Positions 51,564 through 60,399 of a DNA stretch of 64,000 nucleotides are shown piece after piece. The position numbers were made by a program, and so were the translations under genes. Below the pieces are notes generated by a model. That model searched no databases. It had not been told where the DNA came from and saw only the letters and a list, made by a program, of their open reading frames with translations. Position 1 is the stretch's first letter. Every line of letters starts with the position of its first letter. The DNA comes from Pseudomonadaceae bacterium (GTDB taxonomy: Bacteria > Pseudomonadota > Alphaproteobacteria > UBA2136 > UBA6156): NCBI GenBank assembly GCA_024236095.1, contig JACKLD010000014.1, forward strand, positions 208,436 to 272,435, written 5' to 3'.

Positions 51564-53846
51564 ATGACCTCCCTGCTGCTCCCCGTTGCCGCCGCCGTTG
51601 CCGTGCTGGGTATCCCCGCGCTGCGCCGCCCGCTGATTTCAAGCTGGGCCATCGGCATCGCCGGCAAACAACTGCCCACCATCGGCGAGACCGAACGCAT
51701 CGCGCTGGAAGCCGGCACCGTATGGTGGGAAGGCGACCTGTTCTCCGGCAAACCCAACTGGCGCAAACTTACCGACTTCAAAGTACGAGAGCTGAGCGAA
51801 GACGAACAAGAATTCCTCAACGGCCCCACCGAAAAACTGTGCAGCATGTTGGATGATTTCGACATCGCCCAACGCCGCGACCTGCCCCCCGCCGTCTGGA
51901 CGTTCATCAAAAAGAACAAGTTCTTCGGCATGATCATCCCCAAAGAACATGGCGGGCTGGGCTTCTCCGCCGCCGCCCACTCGGCGGTGGTGGCCAAAAT
52001 CTCCAGCGTCAGCTTTACCGCCGCCGTTACCGTGATGGTGCCCAACAGCCTCGGCCCCGGCGAATTGCTGCTGCGTTACGGCACCAAGGCGCAGAAAGAC
52101 CACTACCTGAGACGCCTCGCCACGGGTGAGGAAATCCCCTGTTTCGGCCTCACCGAACCCCATGCGGGCAGCGATGCCGCCAACGGCAAAAGCTTCGGCG
52201 TGGTGGCCCACGGCACCCATAACGGCAAGAAGACACTGGGCATCAAACTTACCTTCAGCAAGCGCTACATCACGTTGGCGCCGGTCGCCACGGTGGTGGG
52301 TTTGGCTTTCCGCCTGACCGACCCGAACCACCTCCTCGGCGATGCCGATGACCTCGGTATCACCCTCGCGCTGCTGCCGCGCAAAACCAAAGGCCTCGTC
52401 ATCGGCAAACGGCACGACCCCATGGGCGCCCCGTTCCAAAACGGCCCGGTGGAAGGCCGCGAGGTGTTCATCCCCATGGACTACATCATCGGCGGCAAAC
52501 CGCAAATCGGCAACGGCTGGCGCATGCTGATGGAATGCCTCTCCGCCGGACGCGGCATTTCGCTGCCGTCCCTCAGCGTGGGTGCCGCGCAACTTTCCAC
52601 CCGCGCCATCTCGGCTTACGGCTTGGTGCGCGAGCAATTCGGCCTGCCCATCGCCAAATTTGAAGGCGTGCGCGAGCGCATGGCCGATACCTTTGCCAAC
52701 ACTTACATGATGAATGCCACCCGCCGCCTCACCGCCGGTGCGGTGGATGCCGGCGAGCACCCCAGCGTGGCCTCGGCCATCGCCAAAGCCTACCTGACCG
52801 AAGGCGCCCGTGCCGCCCTTAACAACGGCATGGACATCATGGCGGGTGCCGCCATCTGCAAAGGCCCCAAGAACATCTTTGCGCGCATCTATTCGGCCAT
52901 CCCCATCGGCATCACGGTGGAGGGCGCCAACATCCTTACCCGCTCGCTCATCGTGTTCGGGCAGGGGGCTATCCGTTGCCACCCGTACTTGCAGGATGAA
53001 GTTGCCGCCATTCAGGGGAAAGACGTTGCCGCCTTCGACAAGGCCATCTTCGGCCACCTTTGGCACACCACCCGCAATGGCCTGCGTGCCTTCGGCCATG
53101 CCGTCACCTTCGGCCATTTCGTCAGCGTGCCGGAATCGCTGCGCCCCTACCGCCGCCACGTGCAAAAACTCACCCGTTTGTCGGCCGCCTTTGCCTTTGC
53201 CGCCGACATGGGCTTGCTGTCCCTCGGCGGCGCCCTCAAGCGCAAGGAGTATCTCAGCGGCCGCTACGCCGATGCCTTTGCATGGTTGTACCTTGCCAGC
53301 GCCACGCTGAAACAGGCCCACGACGACGGCTTCATTCCCGCCCACAAACCGCTGGTGGATTGGGTGTTGACCAAGGCCGAATATGAAATCGAGCAAGCCC
53401 TCAAAGGTGTGCTGGCCAACCTGCCCAACCGCTTGGCCGCTTGGAAAGCCCGTGCGCTGGGCTTCCCGTTCGGTTTCCACGCCGCCCAACCCACCGACCG
53501 CCAGAACGACAAGGTGGTGGATGCGGTGATGGCCGACGACGGCAAGGTGCGCGAGGCCCTCACCACCGAAATCGCCATCCCCGATGCTGCCTCCCCCGGT
53601 CTCGGCCAACTGGAAGACGCCTACCGCCGCACCGTGGCCACCGCCGAAGCCCGCAAAAAACTCACCAAGATGGTGCGCCTCGGCACCGTGGAAGGCGCCA
53701 CGTTGGAAGCCCAGTTGGCCTTTGCGGTGGATGCCAAACTGCTGGACAAAACCGACGCCAAAGCCCTCTTCGAAGCCCACATGGCCCGTGATGAGGCCAT
53801 CCAGGTCGCCGCCTTCAGCAAGGAAGACCATGCGGAGTTGAAATAG
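51564..53846 (+). CDS. fadE: Acyl-CoA dehydrogenase (FadE-like)
   Basis: A 760-residue flavoenzyme that makes the first double bond in beta-oxidation. Like E. coli FadE (814) it is longer than mitochondrial-type enzymes, with an N-terminal hydrophobic segment (LLLPVAAAVAVLGIPAL) suggesting membrane association. Signatures are CFGLTEPHAGSDAANG (substrate/FAD region), GRGISLPSLSVGAAQL, and VREQFGLPIAKFEGV. The C-terminal ~270 residues form the FadE-specific extension. It follows the FadB fusion by 20 bases with a good ribosome site (AAGGAG) and ends the operon. Confidence 0.92.
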   Translation: MTSLLLPVAAAVAVLGIPALRRPLISSWAIGIAGKQLPTIGETERIALEAGTVWWEGDLFSGKPNWRKLTDFKVRELSEDEQEFLNGPTEKLCSMLDDFDIAQRRDLPPAVWTFIKKNKFFGMIIPKEHGGLGFSAAAHSAVVAKISSVSFTAAVTVMVPNSLGPGELLLRYGTKAQKDHYLRRLATGEEIPCFGLTEPHAGSDAANGKSFGVVAHGTHNGKKTLGIKLTFSKRYITLAPVATVVGLAFRLTDPNHLLGDADDLGITLALLPRKTKGLVIGKRHDPMGAPFQNGPVEGREVFIPMDYIIGGKPQIGNGWRMLMECLSAGRGISLPSLSVGAAQLSTRAISAYGLVREQFGLPIAKFEGVRERMADTFANTYMMNATRRLTAGAVDAGEHPSVASAIAKAYLTEGARAALNNGMDIMAGAAICKGPKNIFARIYSAIPIGITVEGANILTRSLIVFGQGAIRCHPYLQDEVAAIQGKDVAAFDKAIFGHLWHTTRNGLRAFGHAVTFGHFVSVPESLRPYRRHVQKLTRLSAAFAFAADMGLLSLGGALKRKEYLSGRYADAFAWLYLASATLKQAHDDGFIPAHKPLVDWVLTKAEYEIEQALKGVLANLPNRLAAWKARALGFPFGFHAAQPTDRQNDKVVDAVMADDGKVREALTTEIAIPDAASPGLGQLEDAYRRTVATAEARKKLTKMVRLGTVEGATLEAQLAFAVDAKLLDKTDAKALFEAHMARDEAIQVAAFSKEDHAELK

Positions 53847-53855
53847 CATCGTGTC

Positions 53856-53965
53856 TTGTCATTCCTGTGCAAGCAGGAATCTTGCAGACTGCATAGAGGT
53901 GAAAGAAAAGCCCCCAACCACGGCCCGTGGGGCCGTCATACCGCCCCCTTCAGGGGGCATGGCAT
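53856..53965. repeat. GC-rich hairpin-bearing gap after fadE
   Basis: It contains ATTCCTG-TGCAAG-CAGGAAT (53863-53882), CCACGGCCCGTGG and CCCCCTTCAGGGGG hairpins. They probably end transcription of the fatty-acid operon and of the convergent asnB, but there is no T-tract. The first hairpin resembles the loop region of the repeat at 31531. Confidence 0.45.
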
Positions 53966-53978
53966 CCATTGGGGAATA

Positions 53979-55703
53979 TCAAGAAAGATGCCCCCGCTCC
54001 CACAACCCCAACAACGTCAGCGAAAACGCCAAGTTCGCCGCTTTGGCATGCCCCAACCGCCCCAGCAATACATCGGCGGCCTTGGGCTTCAACAGCTCCT
54101 GCAACAAGGGGCTTTCGGCCCAAATCGCCGCCACCTCGTCGCGCCGCAGTGCCAGATAATCCCCCACCGGTACGCTGAATCCCTTCTTCTTGCCGAACGC
54201 CAAATCGCTGTGCCCCTGCCGCGCCAACCATTGCCGCAACAGCCATTTGCCCATCGGTTTGCCGCCGTCCGGCGTGCCCACTTTCAGGGTATCGGGCAGC
54301 GCAAACGCCCATGCCGCAAAGTCGTCATCCAGAAACGGCACCCGCCCTTCAATGCTGTGCGCCATGGAAATCCTGTCCAGTCGCAACAGCAAATCCTGCG
54401 GCAACCATTGCGCAAGGTCGGCGCTTTGCCGCCGTTGCAAGCGGCTGAATCCGCGCATGTTCCATGGCACGCCACCATCCTTCGGTGCGCTTGCCATTGC
54501 CCCGTTACGGAACAAGCCACGGAACGGCACCGCATCGCCCTTGCGCAAGCCTTTCCACCACGCTTGCAAGGGGCTTTGGCGGTAACCGCGATACCCCGCC
54601 AACAACTCATCGCCACCCTCGCCGGACAGCAGAATCGTCACATCCTGCCGCGCCCGTTCCATCAGCTTCAGCAGCGGCAGGCTGGAGTAATCGGTGGTCA
54701 AGTCGTCCATGTACATGGCCAGCTTGGGCAACGCCTGCCAGAAATCGTCGGCATCGTAAGTCACCGTGGTGTGTTTGGCCCCCACGCTGGCGGCCAGTTG
54801 CGCGGCGGCGGTATCCTCGTCTCCCGCCTTGGCAAACCGTGCGGTGTAGGCATGGATGGGCACCCCCAATTTCGCCATGGTCAGCACGATGGTCGATGAA
54901 TCCAGCCCGCCCGACAGCAGCACCCCATACGGCACATCGCTTTGCAAATGCCGTTCGATGGCGGCGGTAAAGCGCGTTTCAAACGCTGCCAGCGCGCTGT
55001 CCAAATCCATGGAGGGCAGGGCAGGGGCCAGGCGTGGCAACTGCCGCCAACGCTTGATGATGCGCCCGTCCTTCACGCACAACCGCTCGCCGGGCAGCAT
55101 CTTTTTCACTCCCGTAAACAAGGTGGCATCGCCCGCACAAAAATGCCGGTTGAGCAGGCTCGGCAAAACCTCCCTGTTCACCTCCGCCCGCACCCAACCG
55201 CTTTGCACCAGCACCTGCGGCTCACTGGCAAAGGCCAAGCCCTTGGGGGTTTCAGCGTAATACAGCGGCTTGATGCCGAACGGATCCACCCCCAGCCACA
55301 ATGTGCCGCTGCGGCCATCGGCCACCGCCGCCGCGTACATGCCGGAGAGTTTCTCCCACGCAGCCTCACCCTCGCGCATAACCAGATGCAGCACCGGTTC
55401 GCTGTCACTGTGGGTGGCCAGTGCCACGCCATCGTCCCTCAAGCCGGCTTGGAGGATTTTGTAGTTGTAGATCTCGCCGTTCACCACTGCCGCCACGGGG
55501 GCGGTGTCACTCTCGGTCCGCAAGGGCTGCTGACCACCCGCGAGGTCCAAAATCGCCAACCGCCGGTGCGCCAGCCCCATGTTCAAAAAGGTGAAAATCC
55601 CTTCACCATCGGGCCCGCGATGCACCATTCGCTTGGCCATGCCCTGCAACAGGGTGGGTTGCACCATGCCTTTGGTCAGTGAAATGCCTGCAATGCCGCA
55701 CAT
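53979..55703 (-). CDS. asnB: Asparagine synthase (glutamine-hydrolysing)
   Basis: A 574-residue enzyme making asparagine from aspartate, glutamine and ATP. I chose the start at 55703 because it exposes the nucleophile Cys2 in MCGIAG after Met removal; a longer start would bury it. The glutaminase domain runs to about residue 190 (HRRLAILDLAGGQQP, NGEIYNY). The ATP-pyrophosphatase domain has VLLSGGLDSSTIVL and later LLSGEGGDELLAGYRGY. It converges on fadE. Some AsnB-like paralogues act in surface-glycan synthesis; nothing here shows that. Confidence 0.9.
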   Translation of the reverse strand: MCGIAGISLTKGMVQPTLLQGMAKRMVHRGPDGEGIFTFLNMGLAHRRLAILDLAGGQQPLRTESDTAPVAAVVNGEIYNYKILQAGLRDDGVALATHSDSEPVLHLVMREGEAAWEKLSGMYAAAVADGRSGTLWLGVDPFGIKPLYYAETPKGLAFASEPQVLVQSGWVRAEVNREVLPSLLNRHFCAGDATLFTGVKKMLPGERLCVKDGRIIKRWRQLPRLAPALPSMDLDSALAAFETRFTAAIERHLQSDVPYGVLLSGGLDSSTIVLTMAKLGVPIHAYTARFAKAGDEDTAAAQLAASVGAKHTTVTYDADDFWQALPKLAMYMDDLTTDYSSLPLLKLMERARQDVTILLSGEGGDELLAGYRGYRQSPLQAWWKGLRKGDAVPFRGLFRNGAMASAPKDGGVPWNMRGFSRLQRRQSADLAQWLPQDLLLRLDRISMAHSIEGRVPFLDDDFAAWAFALPDTLKVGTPDGGKPMGKWLLRQWLARQGHSDLAFGKKKGFSVPVGDYLALRRDEVAAIWAESPLLQELLKPKAADVLLGRLGHAKAANLAFSLTLLGLWERGHLS

Positions 55704-55741
55704 GGCCAAAACCTCTACCACACCCCACATCCCACCGCAGC

Positions 55742-55762
55742 AAAAAGGCGCCTGTGGCGCCT
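55742..55762 (-). terminator. Rho-independent terminator after the OmpA-like gene
   Basis: On the minus strand AGGCGCC-ACA-GGCGCCT runs into T residues (TTTTTG). It lies 22 bases past the stop of the OmpA-like gene and separates it from asnB. Confidence 0.75.
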
Positions 55763-55784
55763 CTCTGCCGCAAACGGTGTGGCT

Positions 55785-56480
55785 TTACATGCCTTCGCGC
55801 ACCGGCGAGATAAGAATTTCCACCCGACGGTTTTGCGCACGGCCCGCGTCGGTGTCATTGCTGGCCACGGGGAACTGCTCACCCACGCCGCGCACCACCA
55901 AGCGTTGGGCCACCACGCCCTTGCCGATGAGATAGCTGGCCACCGACTGCGCCCGCCGTTGGGAAAGGTCCATGTTGTAGCTGTCGCTGCCCACGCTGTC
56001 GGTGTGGCCCACGATGTCGATAAAGGTGCTGGGGTACTGGTTCAGCACGCCGGACACGTTGTCCAGCACAGGGTAAAATGCGCTTTGCACATTGGATTGG
56101 TCGAAGCCGAAGGTAATCTGGTTGGGCATGGTCAGCAGAATGTTGTCGCCTTGGCGTTGCACCTTGACACCGCTGCCTTGCAGGTCTTGGCGCAGGGCTA
56201 CCTCTTGACGGTCCATGTAGTTGCCCACCGCACCACCGGCCAAGGCACCGATACCCGCACCGATGAGGGCGTTCTTGCGACGGTCATCCTTGTTGCCGCT
56301 GCTGAAGTAGCCGCCCAACGCACCCGCACCGGCCCCCAGCAGGGCGCCTACGGTGGTGTTGTTGCCGATGGTGCCGTTGCTGCCGCCGTAGCCGCCATTG
56401 GGGCCTTGGGTACAGCCCGCCAGACTGGCGGCGCCCAGCACCACGGCAAGGGCGGGAAGAACAAAACGGCAACGGGTCAT
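55785..56480 (-). CDS. OmpA/Pal-like lipoprotein with glycine-zipper region
   Basis: A 231-residue outer-membrane lipoprotein. The start at 56480 has AGGAG 10 bases upstream. The lipobox is LAGC (Cys about residue 22). A glycine-zipper region follows (GALLGAGAGALGGYF, then ALIGAGIGALAGGAVGNY) that may insert in membrane. The C-terminal ~110 residues are an OmpA-like peptidoglycan-binding domain (IDIVGHTDSVG, LSQRRAQSVASYLIGKGV, RRVEILISP). It probably ties outer membrane to cell wall, like YiaD. Confidence 0.85.
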   Translation of the reverse strand: MTRCRFVLPALAVVLGAASLAGCTQGPNGGYGGSNGTIGNNTTVGALLGAGAGALGGYFSSGNKDDRRKNALIGAGIGALAGGAVGNYMDRQEVALRQDLQGSGVKVQRQGDNILLTMPNQITFGFDQSNVQSAFYPVLDNVSGVLNQYPSTFIDIVGHTDSVGSDSYNMDLSQRRAQSVASYLIGKGVVAQRLVVRGVGEQFPVASNDTDAGRAQNRRVEILISPVREGM

Positions 56481-56593
56481 GGGGGAGAGGCTCCTGTTAT
56501 GGGTTGAACGCGGCCATGCTGGCGGCAACCCCCATGCGGCGTCAACTCAAAAACACGTAAATTAAGGCGGTTGTAAGTAATGTGGTGAAAAAA

Positions 56594-56640
56594 CGGGGGT
56601 GAGGGGGCGAAACCTTCTCACGCCGCAAGCGTTATTCCAA
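56594..56640. repeat. Decayed left end of the ~100-bp dispersed repeat
   Basis: GAGGGGGCGAAACCTTCTCACGCCG and GCGTTATTCCA echo the left half of the 42621 element with substitutions. Together with the inverse copy beside it, it occupies the 341-base gap between the OmpA-like gene and lptB. No gene is seen there. Confidence 0.4.
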
Positions 56641-56708
56641 GGAGCTTGAGCCTGCCCCCGTGAAGGCAGGGGGCCCACAAAAAGTGCAGAAGCCCCTTGC
56701 CGTTGATG

Positions 56709-56814
56709 TGCTGGACATTGGATTCCAGCTGTCTGTCAGCCGCCGTTGCTTCGGCTTGGCGGGGCTGGAATGACGCCTTCGGCGCAAGGGGGCTTCGCCC
56801 CCTTGACCCCCGTC
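56709..56814. repeat. Inverted full copy of the ~100-bp dispersed repeat
   Basis: Read on the minus strand it gives CAAGGGGGCGAAGCCCCCTTG, GGCGTCATTCCAGCCCCGCC, AAGCCGAAGCAACGGC and ACAGCTGGAATCCAATGTCC, closely matching 42621-42720. It lies directly upstream of the lptB stop (downstream of the lpt operon). Confidence 0.75.
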
Positions 56815-56821
56815 CTTGTCG

Positions 56822-57568
56822 CTAGAGACGGAAGTCGTTGCCGAGGTAGACGCGGCGGACGTCATCATTGGCGACGATTTGTGCGGGGGTGCCGCTGGCC
56901 AGCACGCGGCCTTCAAACATGATGTAGGCCCTGTCGACCAGCGCCAGCGTTTCGCGCACGTTGTGGTCGGTAATCAGCACGCCCATGCCACGGTTTTTCA
57001 GTTGGAAGACAAGGTCTTTCACGTCGCGGACGGCGATGGGATCGACACCGGCAAAGGGTTCATCCAGCATGATGTAGCCGGGGTTGGCGGCCAGTGCGCG
57101 GGCGATTTCCACCCGCCGGCGTTCGCCGCCGGACAAGGCGGGCGCAGGTGAGTGGCGCAGTTTGGTGAGGCCGAATTCGCCCAGCAGTTCGTCCAGCCGT
57201 TGGTGGCGCTCTTGCGGGGTGCGGCAGACCATTTCCAGCACGCCACCGATGTTTTGCTCGACACTGAGGCCACGGAAGATGCTGGACTCTTGCGGCAGGT
57301 AGCCCAGCCCGGCGCGGGCGCGCCGGTACATCGGCAGGTGGGTGAGGTCGGTGCCATCGAGCGCCACGGTGCCGTGGGTGATGGGGGTGAGACCCGCAAT
57401 ACTTTGGAAACACGAGGTTTTGCCCGCGCCGTTGGGGCCTAAGAGCGCCACGACTTCGCCCCGTTGGACGTTGAGCGAGACGTTGTTGAGGATGGTGCGT
57501 TTGCCCACCGTTTTCACCAGGCCTTCCACCTGAAGGCCGTGCGGGTGCGGGGACGGGGCTTGCGCCAT
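56822..57568 (-). CDS. lptB: LPS export ABC transporter ATPase LptB
   Basis: A 248-residue ABC ATPase that powers LPS extraction from the inner membrane with LptF/G/C. Walker A is GPNGAGKTSCF, the signature is LSGGERRRVEIARAL, Walker B is YIMLDEPFAGVDP, and the H-loop is LITDHNVRETL. The tail matches LptB (RRVYLGNDFRL). It is last in the rnd-kdsD-lptC-lptA-lptB cluster. The start may be 57568 or the ATG 9 bases earlier. Confidence 0.95.
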   Translation of the reverse strand: MAQAPSPHPHGLQVEGLVKTVGKRTILNNVSLNVQRGEVVALLGPNGAGKTSCFQSIAGLTPITHGTVALDGTDLTHLPMYRRARAGLGYLPQESSIFRGLSVEQNIGGVLEMVCRTPQERHQRLDELLGEFGLTKLRHSPAPALSGGERRRVEIARALAANPGYIMLDEPFAGVDPIAVRDVKDLVFQLKNRGMGVLITDHNVRETLALVDRAYIMFEGRVLASGTPAQIVANDDVRRVYLGNDFRL

Positions 57569-57597
57569 GGGGGCCAAAATACCTTTGATATCTTTGC

Positions 57598-58059
57598 TTA
57601 CGGGGCGTCGCCGCTGAAGGTTCCGCGCACGCTGCCCGCGCCTGTCATGGATGCTTTACCAGCTTTGACGTCATAATCCAAGCGGTTGCCGCGCAGTGTG
57701 TTGCCACCCCGTGTCAGGGAAACGTCACCCGTTAAAACCAGTTTGCCGCTTGTCGGCGTATAGACGGCCTTGTCGCCGGTGGCGGTTTCGGCGTTTTCAC
57801 CGCTGCCACGGACGATTTTGACGTTGCCGGTGGCGGTGATGTCACGCAGGCCGCCGGCTGCCAAGTCTCCCACCACGCGGGCGGCGGTGAGGGTGAGATC
57901 GGCCTGTTTGATGGTGACACCACCGCTGAAGGTAGCGGTGTTGGCGGCGCGGTCGACGTCCAGACGGGCCGCGTCTACCGTGATGGGGGCCGCCCACACG
58001 GGCATCGCCAGCAGGGCGGAAAGCAGCAGGGCATAGCGCATGGCACGGTCTTTCATCAT
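57598..58059 (-). CDS. lptA: LPS transport periplasmic protein LptA
   Basis: A 153-residue periplasmic bridge protein for LPS. It has a signal peptide (YALLLSALLAMPVWA) and an OstA-type beta-jellyroll (VDRAANTATFSGGVTIKQ, then TATGDKAVYTPTSGKLVLTG). Its start overlaps the lptC stop (ATGATGA), so the two are coupled. Shorter than E. coli LptA (185). Confidence 0.88.
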   Translation of the reverse strand: MMKDRAMRYALLLSALLAMPVWAAPITVDAARLDVDRAANTATFSGGVTIKQADLTLTAARVVGDLAAGGLRDITATGNVKIVRGSGENAETATGDKAVYTPTSGKLVLTGDVSLTRGGNTLRGNRLDYDVKAGKASMTGAGSVRGTFSGDAP

Positions 58060-58661
58060 TCGGTCAACTCCACGTGGACGGGGCCGGCAAAGCCCAGATT
58101 GTTGGCGGCGTTGGTGAGGGTGAACGAAGGCGCGGTGAGCAGCACGTCGTATCCGCCCATGCGGCCCGTTACCTGGATACCCCCCTGCCCCCGCACCTCA
58201 CGACTGGCAAGGGCGGCAGTGGCCTGCGGCATGGTGGCCGCAAGCCCCGCACCGGCAAGCTGGACGTTGCCGGAGACATCCATGGTTTGGGCGGTCATGT
58301 CGTAGGTGCCGTGGTCGGCTTTCAAGGTGTAAGCCTGCCCTTGTTGCCAAACGGCGGTGAGGGTTTCCATCACCAGGCTAGACGACACCGCCGTGCCGCT
58401 TTGCACGGCACGGGCAGCGGTGACTTCCCAGCCGTAACCTGCGTCATCCTGCCCGCTGTAGCGCGGGTTGGTAAGGGTGGTGCTGGCACGGGTGGTGGCG
58501 GCGAGGTCGCCGGGCGCTGCGTCCGGTACGGTCAGTTGCGGCGCGGGTGCGGTGGGGCTGATGCGGAGTTGCCGTTGATCATCCACCGCCCACAGCAGCC
58601 ACAAGGCCAAGGCAGCGGCGGCCAGCAGCAAGAGGATTTTGAGAGTACGGGTGCGATGCAT
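58056..58661 (-). CDS. lptC: LPS export protein LptC
   Basis: A 201-residue bitopic protein with one N-terminal helix (ILLLLAAAALALWLLWAV) and a periplasmic jellyroll (YGWEVTAARAVQ, then YDMTAQTMDVSGNVQLAG). It hands LPS from LptB2FG to LptA. Sequence similarity in this family is low, but position between kdsD and lptA makes the call secure. Confidence 0.88.
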   Translation of the reverse strand: MHRTRTLKILLLLAAAALALWLLWAVDDQRQLRISPTAPAPQLTVPDAAPGDLAATTRASTTLTNPRYSGQDDAGYGWEVTAARAVQSGTAVSSSLVMETLTAVWQQGQAYTLKADHGTYDMTAQTMDVSGNVQLAGAGLAATMPQATAALASREVRGQGGIQVTGRMGGYDVLLTAPSFTLTNAANNLGFAGPVHVELTE

Positions 58662-58670
58662 GAGCGTATG

Positions 58671-59630
58671 TTACACCACGCCTGCACTGAGGCACTCGGC
58701 CAGACGGAACAACCCAACCGGATTTTGATGGGCGTCTAGCACCCACAGGCTGCTCACCTTGTGCTCTTGCATGGCGGCGACACCTTGCACCGCCAAGGCA
58801 TCGGCGTTGATGGTTTTGGGGTTGGTGCCCATCAGCTCGGCGGCGGGGGTGTCCAGCAGGTTGGCATGGGTGATTTGGCGCTTCAGGTCGCCATCGGTAA
58901 AGACACCCGCCAGTTTGCCGTCGCCGTTGACAAAGCCAACGATGCCGAGGTTTTTGTCGGTGAGTTCCACCAGCGCCTCACGCATGGAGACGGTGGATGG
59001 CAGCAACGGCAGTTTGCCGTCACCATGAATCATCAGTTCCCGCACGTGCAGCAATTGCGCGCCGAGTTTGCCGCCGGGGTGGAAACGGGCGAAGTCTTCT
59101 TTGGCAAAGCCGCGCGCGGTCATCAGCTCCACCGCCAAGGCGTCGGCCAGCGCAAGGCTGGCGGTGGTGCTGGTGGTGGGGGCGAGATTGAGGGGGCAAG
59201 CCTCTTTTTCCACACGGTTGTTGAGGATGGCGGTGGCGGCACGGCCAAGGGTGGAGTCGGGACGGCCGGTCAGCGCAATCAGCGGAATGGCGAAACGGGT
59301 GCAGTAGGTGACGATGGCGGCGAGCTCTTTGCTTTCACCGCTGTGGGAGAGGGCGAGCACCACGTCCGCCTCCGTAATCATGCCCAAGTCGCCATGGAGG
59401 GCCTCGGTGGGATGGACAAAGAACGACGGCGTGCCGGTGCTGGCCAGCGTGGCAGCGATTTTTCCGCCGATGTGACCGCTTTTGCCGACACCAGTGACGA
59501 TGACGCGGCCCTTGGTGGCCAAAACCAGTTTAACGGCTTTGGCAAAGCCTGCGTCACCCGCTTCCAGTGCGGCGGCAATGGTTTCCAGAGCGGCGGCTTC
59601 GGCGCGGAGGGTGGTGATGGCGGATGTCAT
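58671..59630 (-). CDS. kdsD: Arabinose-5-phosphate isomerase (Kdo pathway)
   Basis: A 319-residue KdsD/KpsF protein that converts ribulose-5-P to arabinose-5-P, the first step towards Kdo of LPS. The SIS domain shows VTGVGKSGHIGGKIAATLAS, HPTEALHGDLG, and LALSHSGESKELA. Two CBS domains occupy about residues 200-319 (ELMIHGDGKLPLLP, then GVAAMQEHKVSSLWVLD). Length is normal (about 320-330). Confidence 0.92.
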   Translation of the reverse strand: MTSAITTLRAEAAALETIAAALEAGDAGFAKAVKLVLATKGRVIVTGVGKSGHIGGKIAATLASTGTPSFFVHPTEALHGDLGMITEADVVLALSHSGESKELAAIVTYCTRFAIPLIALTGRPDSTLGRAATAILNNRVEKEACPLNLAPTTSTTASLALADALAVELMTARGFAKEDFARFHPGGKLGAQLLHVRELMIHGDGKLPLLPSTVSMREALVELTDKNLGIVGFVNGDGKLAGVFTDGDLKRQITHANLLDTPAAELMGTNPKTINADALAVQGVAAMQEHKVSSLWVLDAHQNPVGLFRLAECLSAGVV

Positions 59631-59641
59631 GAAAAGGCCTT

Positions 59642-60268
59642 TTATTTATGTGAGAAAACATCGCCCTCAGGCAAACCACGCAAGTCCATTTCCACGCGGG
59701 TGGAGAGGAACTTGAGGGACTCGCCGAGGATGTGGTTGAGGTTGGCCTGCATCAGCTGGTCGGCCATTTTTTCGAAGATGGTGTGGAGGTAGAGCACATC
59801 GCTGGCGGCGTAGTGTTGCTGGCTTTCGGAAAGTTCCGGCAGGCTCCAATCGCTCATTTGTTCGGATTTGTCGAGCGTCACGCCGCAGTACTCTTGCACC
59901 AGTGTGCGGAGGTTGTGTTTCTGCCCGTCCGTCCGCAGCAGTTTGCTGGCGATTTTGCTGCAAAAAACGGGGGTCACCTCCACGCCGAGGTTGTGCTGGA
60001 GAATGGCGACATCGAAGCGGGCGAAGTGGAACAGTTTGAGCAGGCGCGGGTTGGCCAGCAGCGCCTTGAGGTTGGGGGCGCTGTAATCGCCGTCGAACTT
60101 CACCAGCCAGGCGTTGCCTTGGCCGTCACCCACCTGGCAGAGGCACAGCTTGTCTTCGGTGACATTGAGGCCGGTGGTTTCGGTATCCACCGCCACCATG
60201 CCATTGGGGAAGGTGAGGCCGTCGGGCAGATCTCCATGGACGAGATGGATGTTGGGCTTTGTGTTCAT
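59642..60268 (-). CDS. rnd: RNase D-type 3'-5' exoribonuclease
   Basis: A 208-residue DnaQ-like exonuclease. Exo I is VAVDTETTGLNV, Exo II is LFHFARFDVAIL (keeps Asp), and Exo III is YAASDVLYLHTIF (YxxxD form). It lacks the HRDC domains of E. coli RNase D (375), as in many alphaproteobacterial short forms. It heads the kdsD-lpt cluster and probably trims RNA 3' ends. Confidence 0.85.
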   Translation of the reverse strand: MNTKPNIHLVHGDLPDGLTFPNGMVAVDTETTGLNVTEDKLCLCQVGDGQGNAWLVKFDGDYSAPNLKALLANPRLLKLFHFARFDVAILQHNLGVEVTPVFCSKIASKLLRTDGQKHNLRTLVQEYCGVTLDKSEQMSDWSLPELSESQQHYAASDVLYLHTIFEKMADQLMQANLNHILGESLKFLSTRVEMDLRGLPEGDVFSHK

Positions 60269-60334
60269 GGCGCGGAGGGTAACAGGTTTGAGGGTGGTTG
60301 TCTCGCCTTTCTGGCAAACCCGCCTTGGCCGGCA

Positions 60335-60362
60335 TTGACATTATCATACTCAAAAGTATACA
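60335..60362 (+). promoter_or_regulatory. Strong sigma-70 promoter of pyrF
   Basis: TTGACA (60335-60340) and TATACA (60357-60362) are 16 bases apart, in a notably AT-rich patch. The pyrF ATG lies 38 bases further on. This is the best consensus promoter in the window. Confidence 0.7.
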
Positions 60363-60399
60363 AACTTTATGGAGCACAGCCAGAACGAAAGCCCCCGCC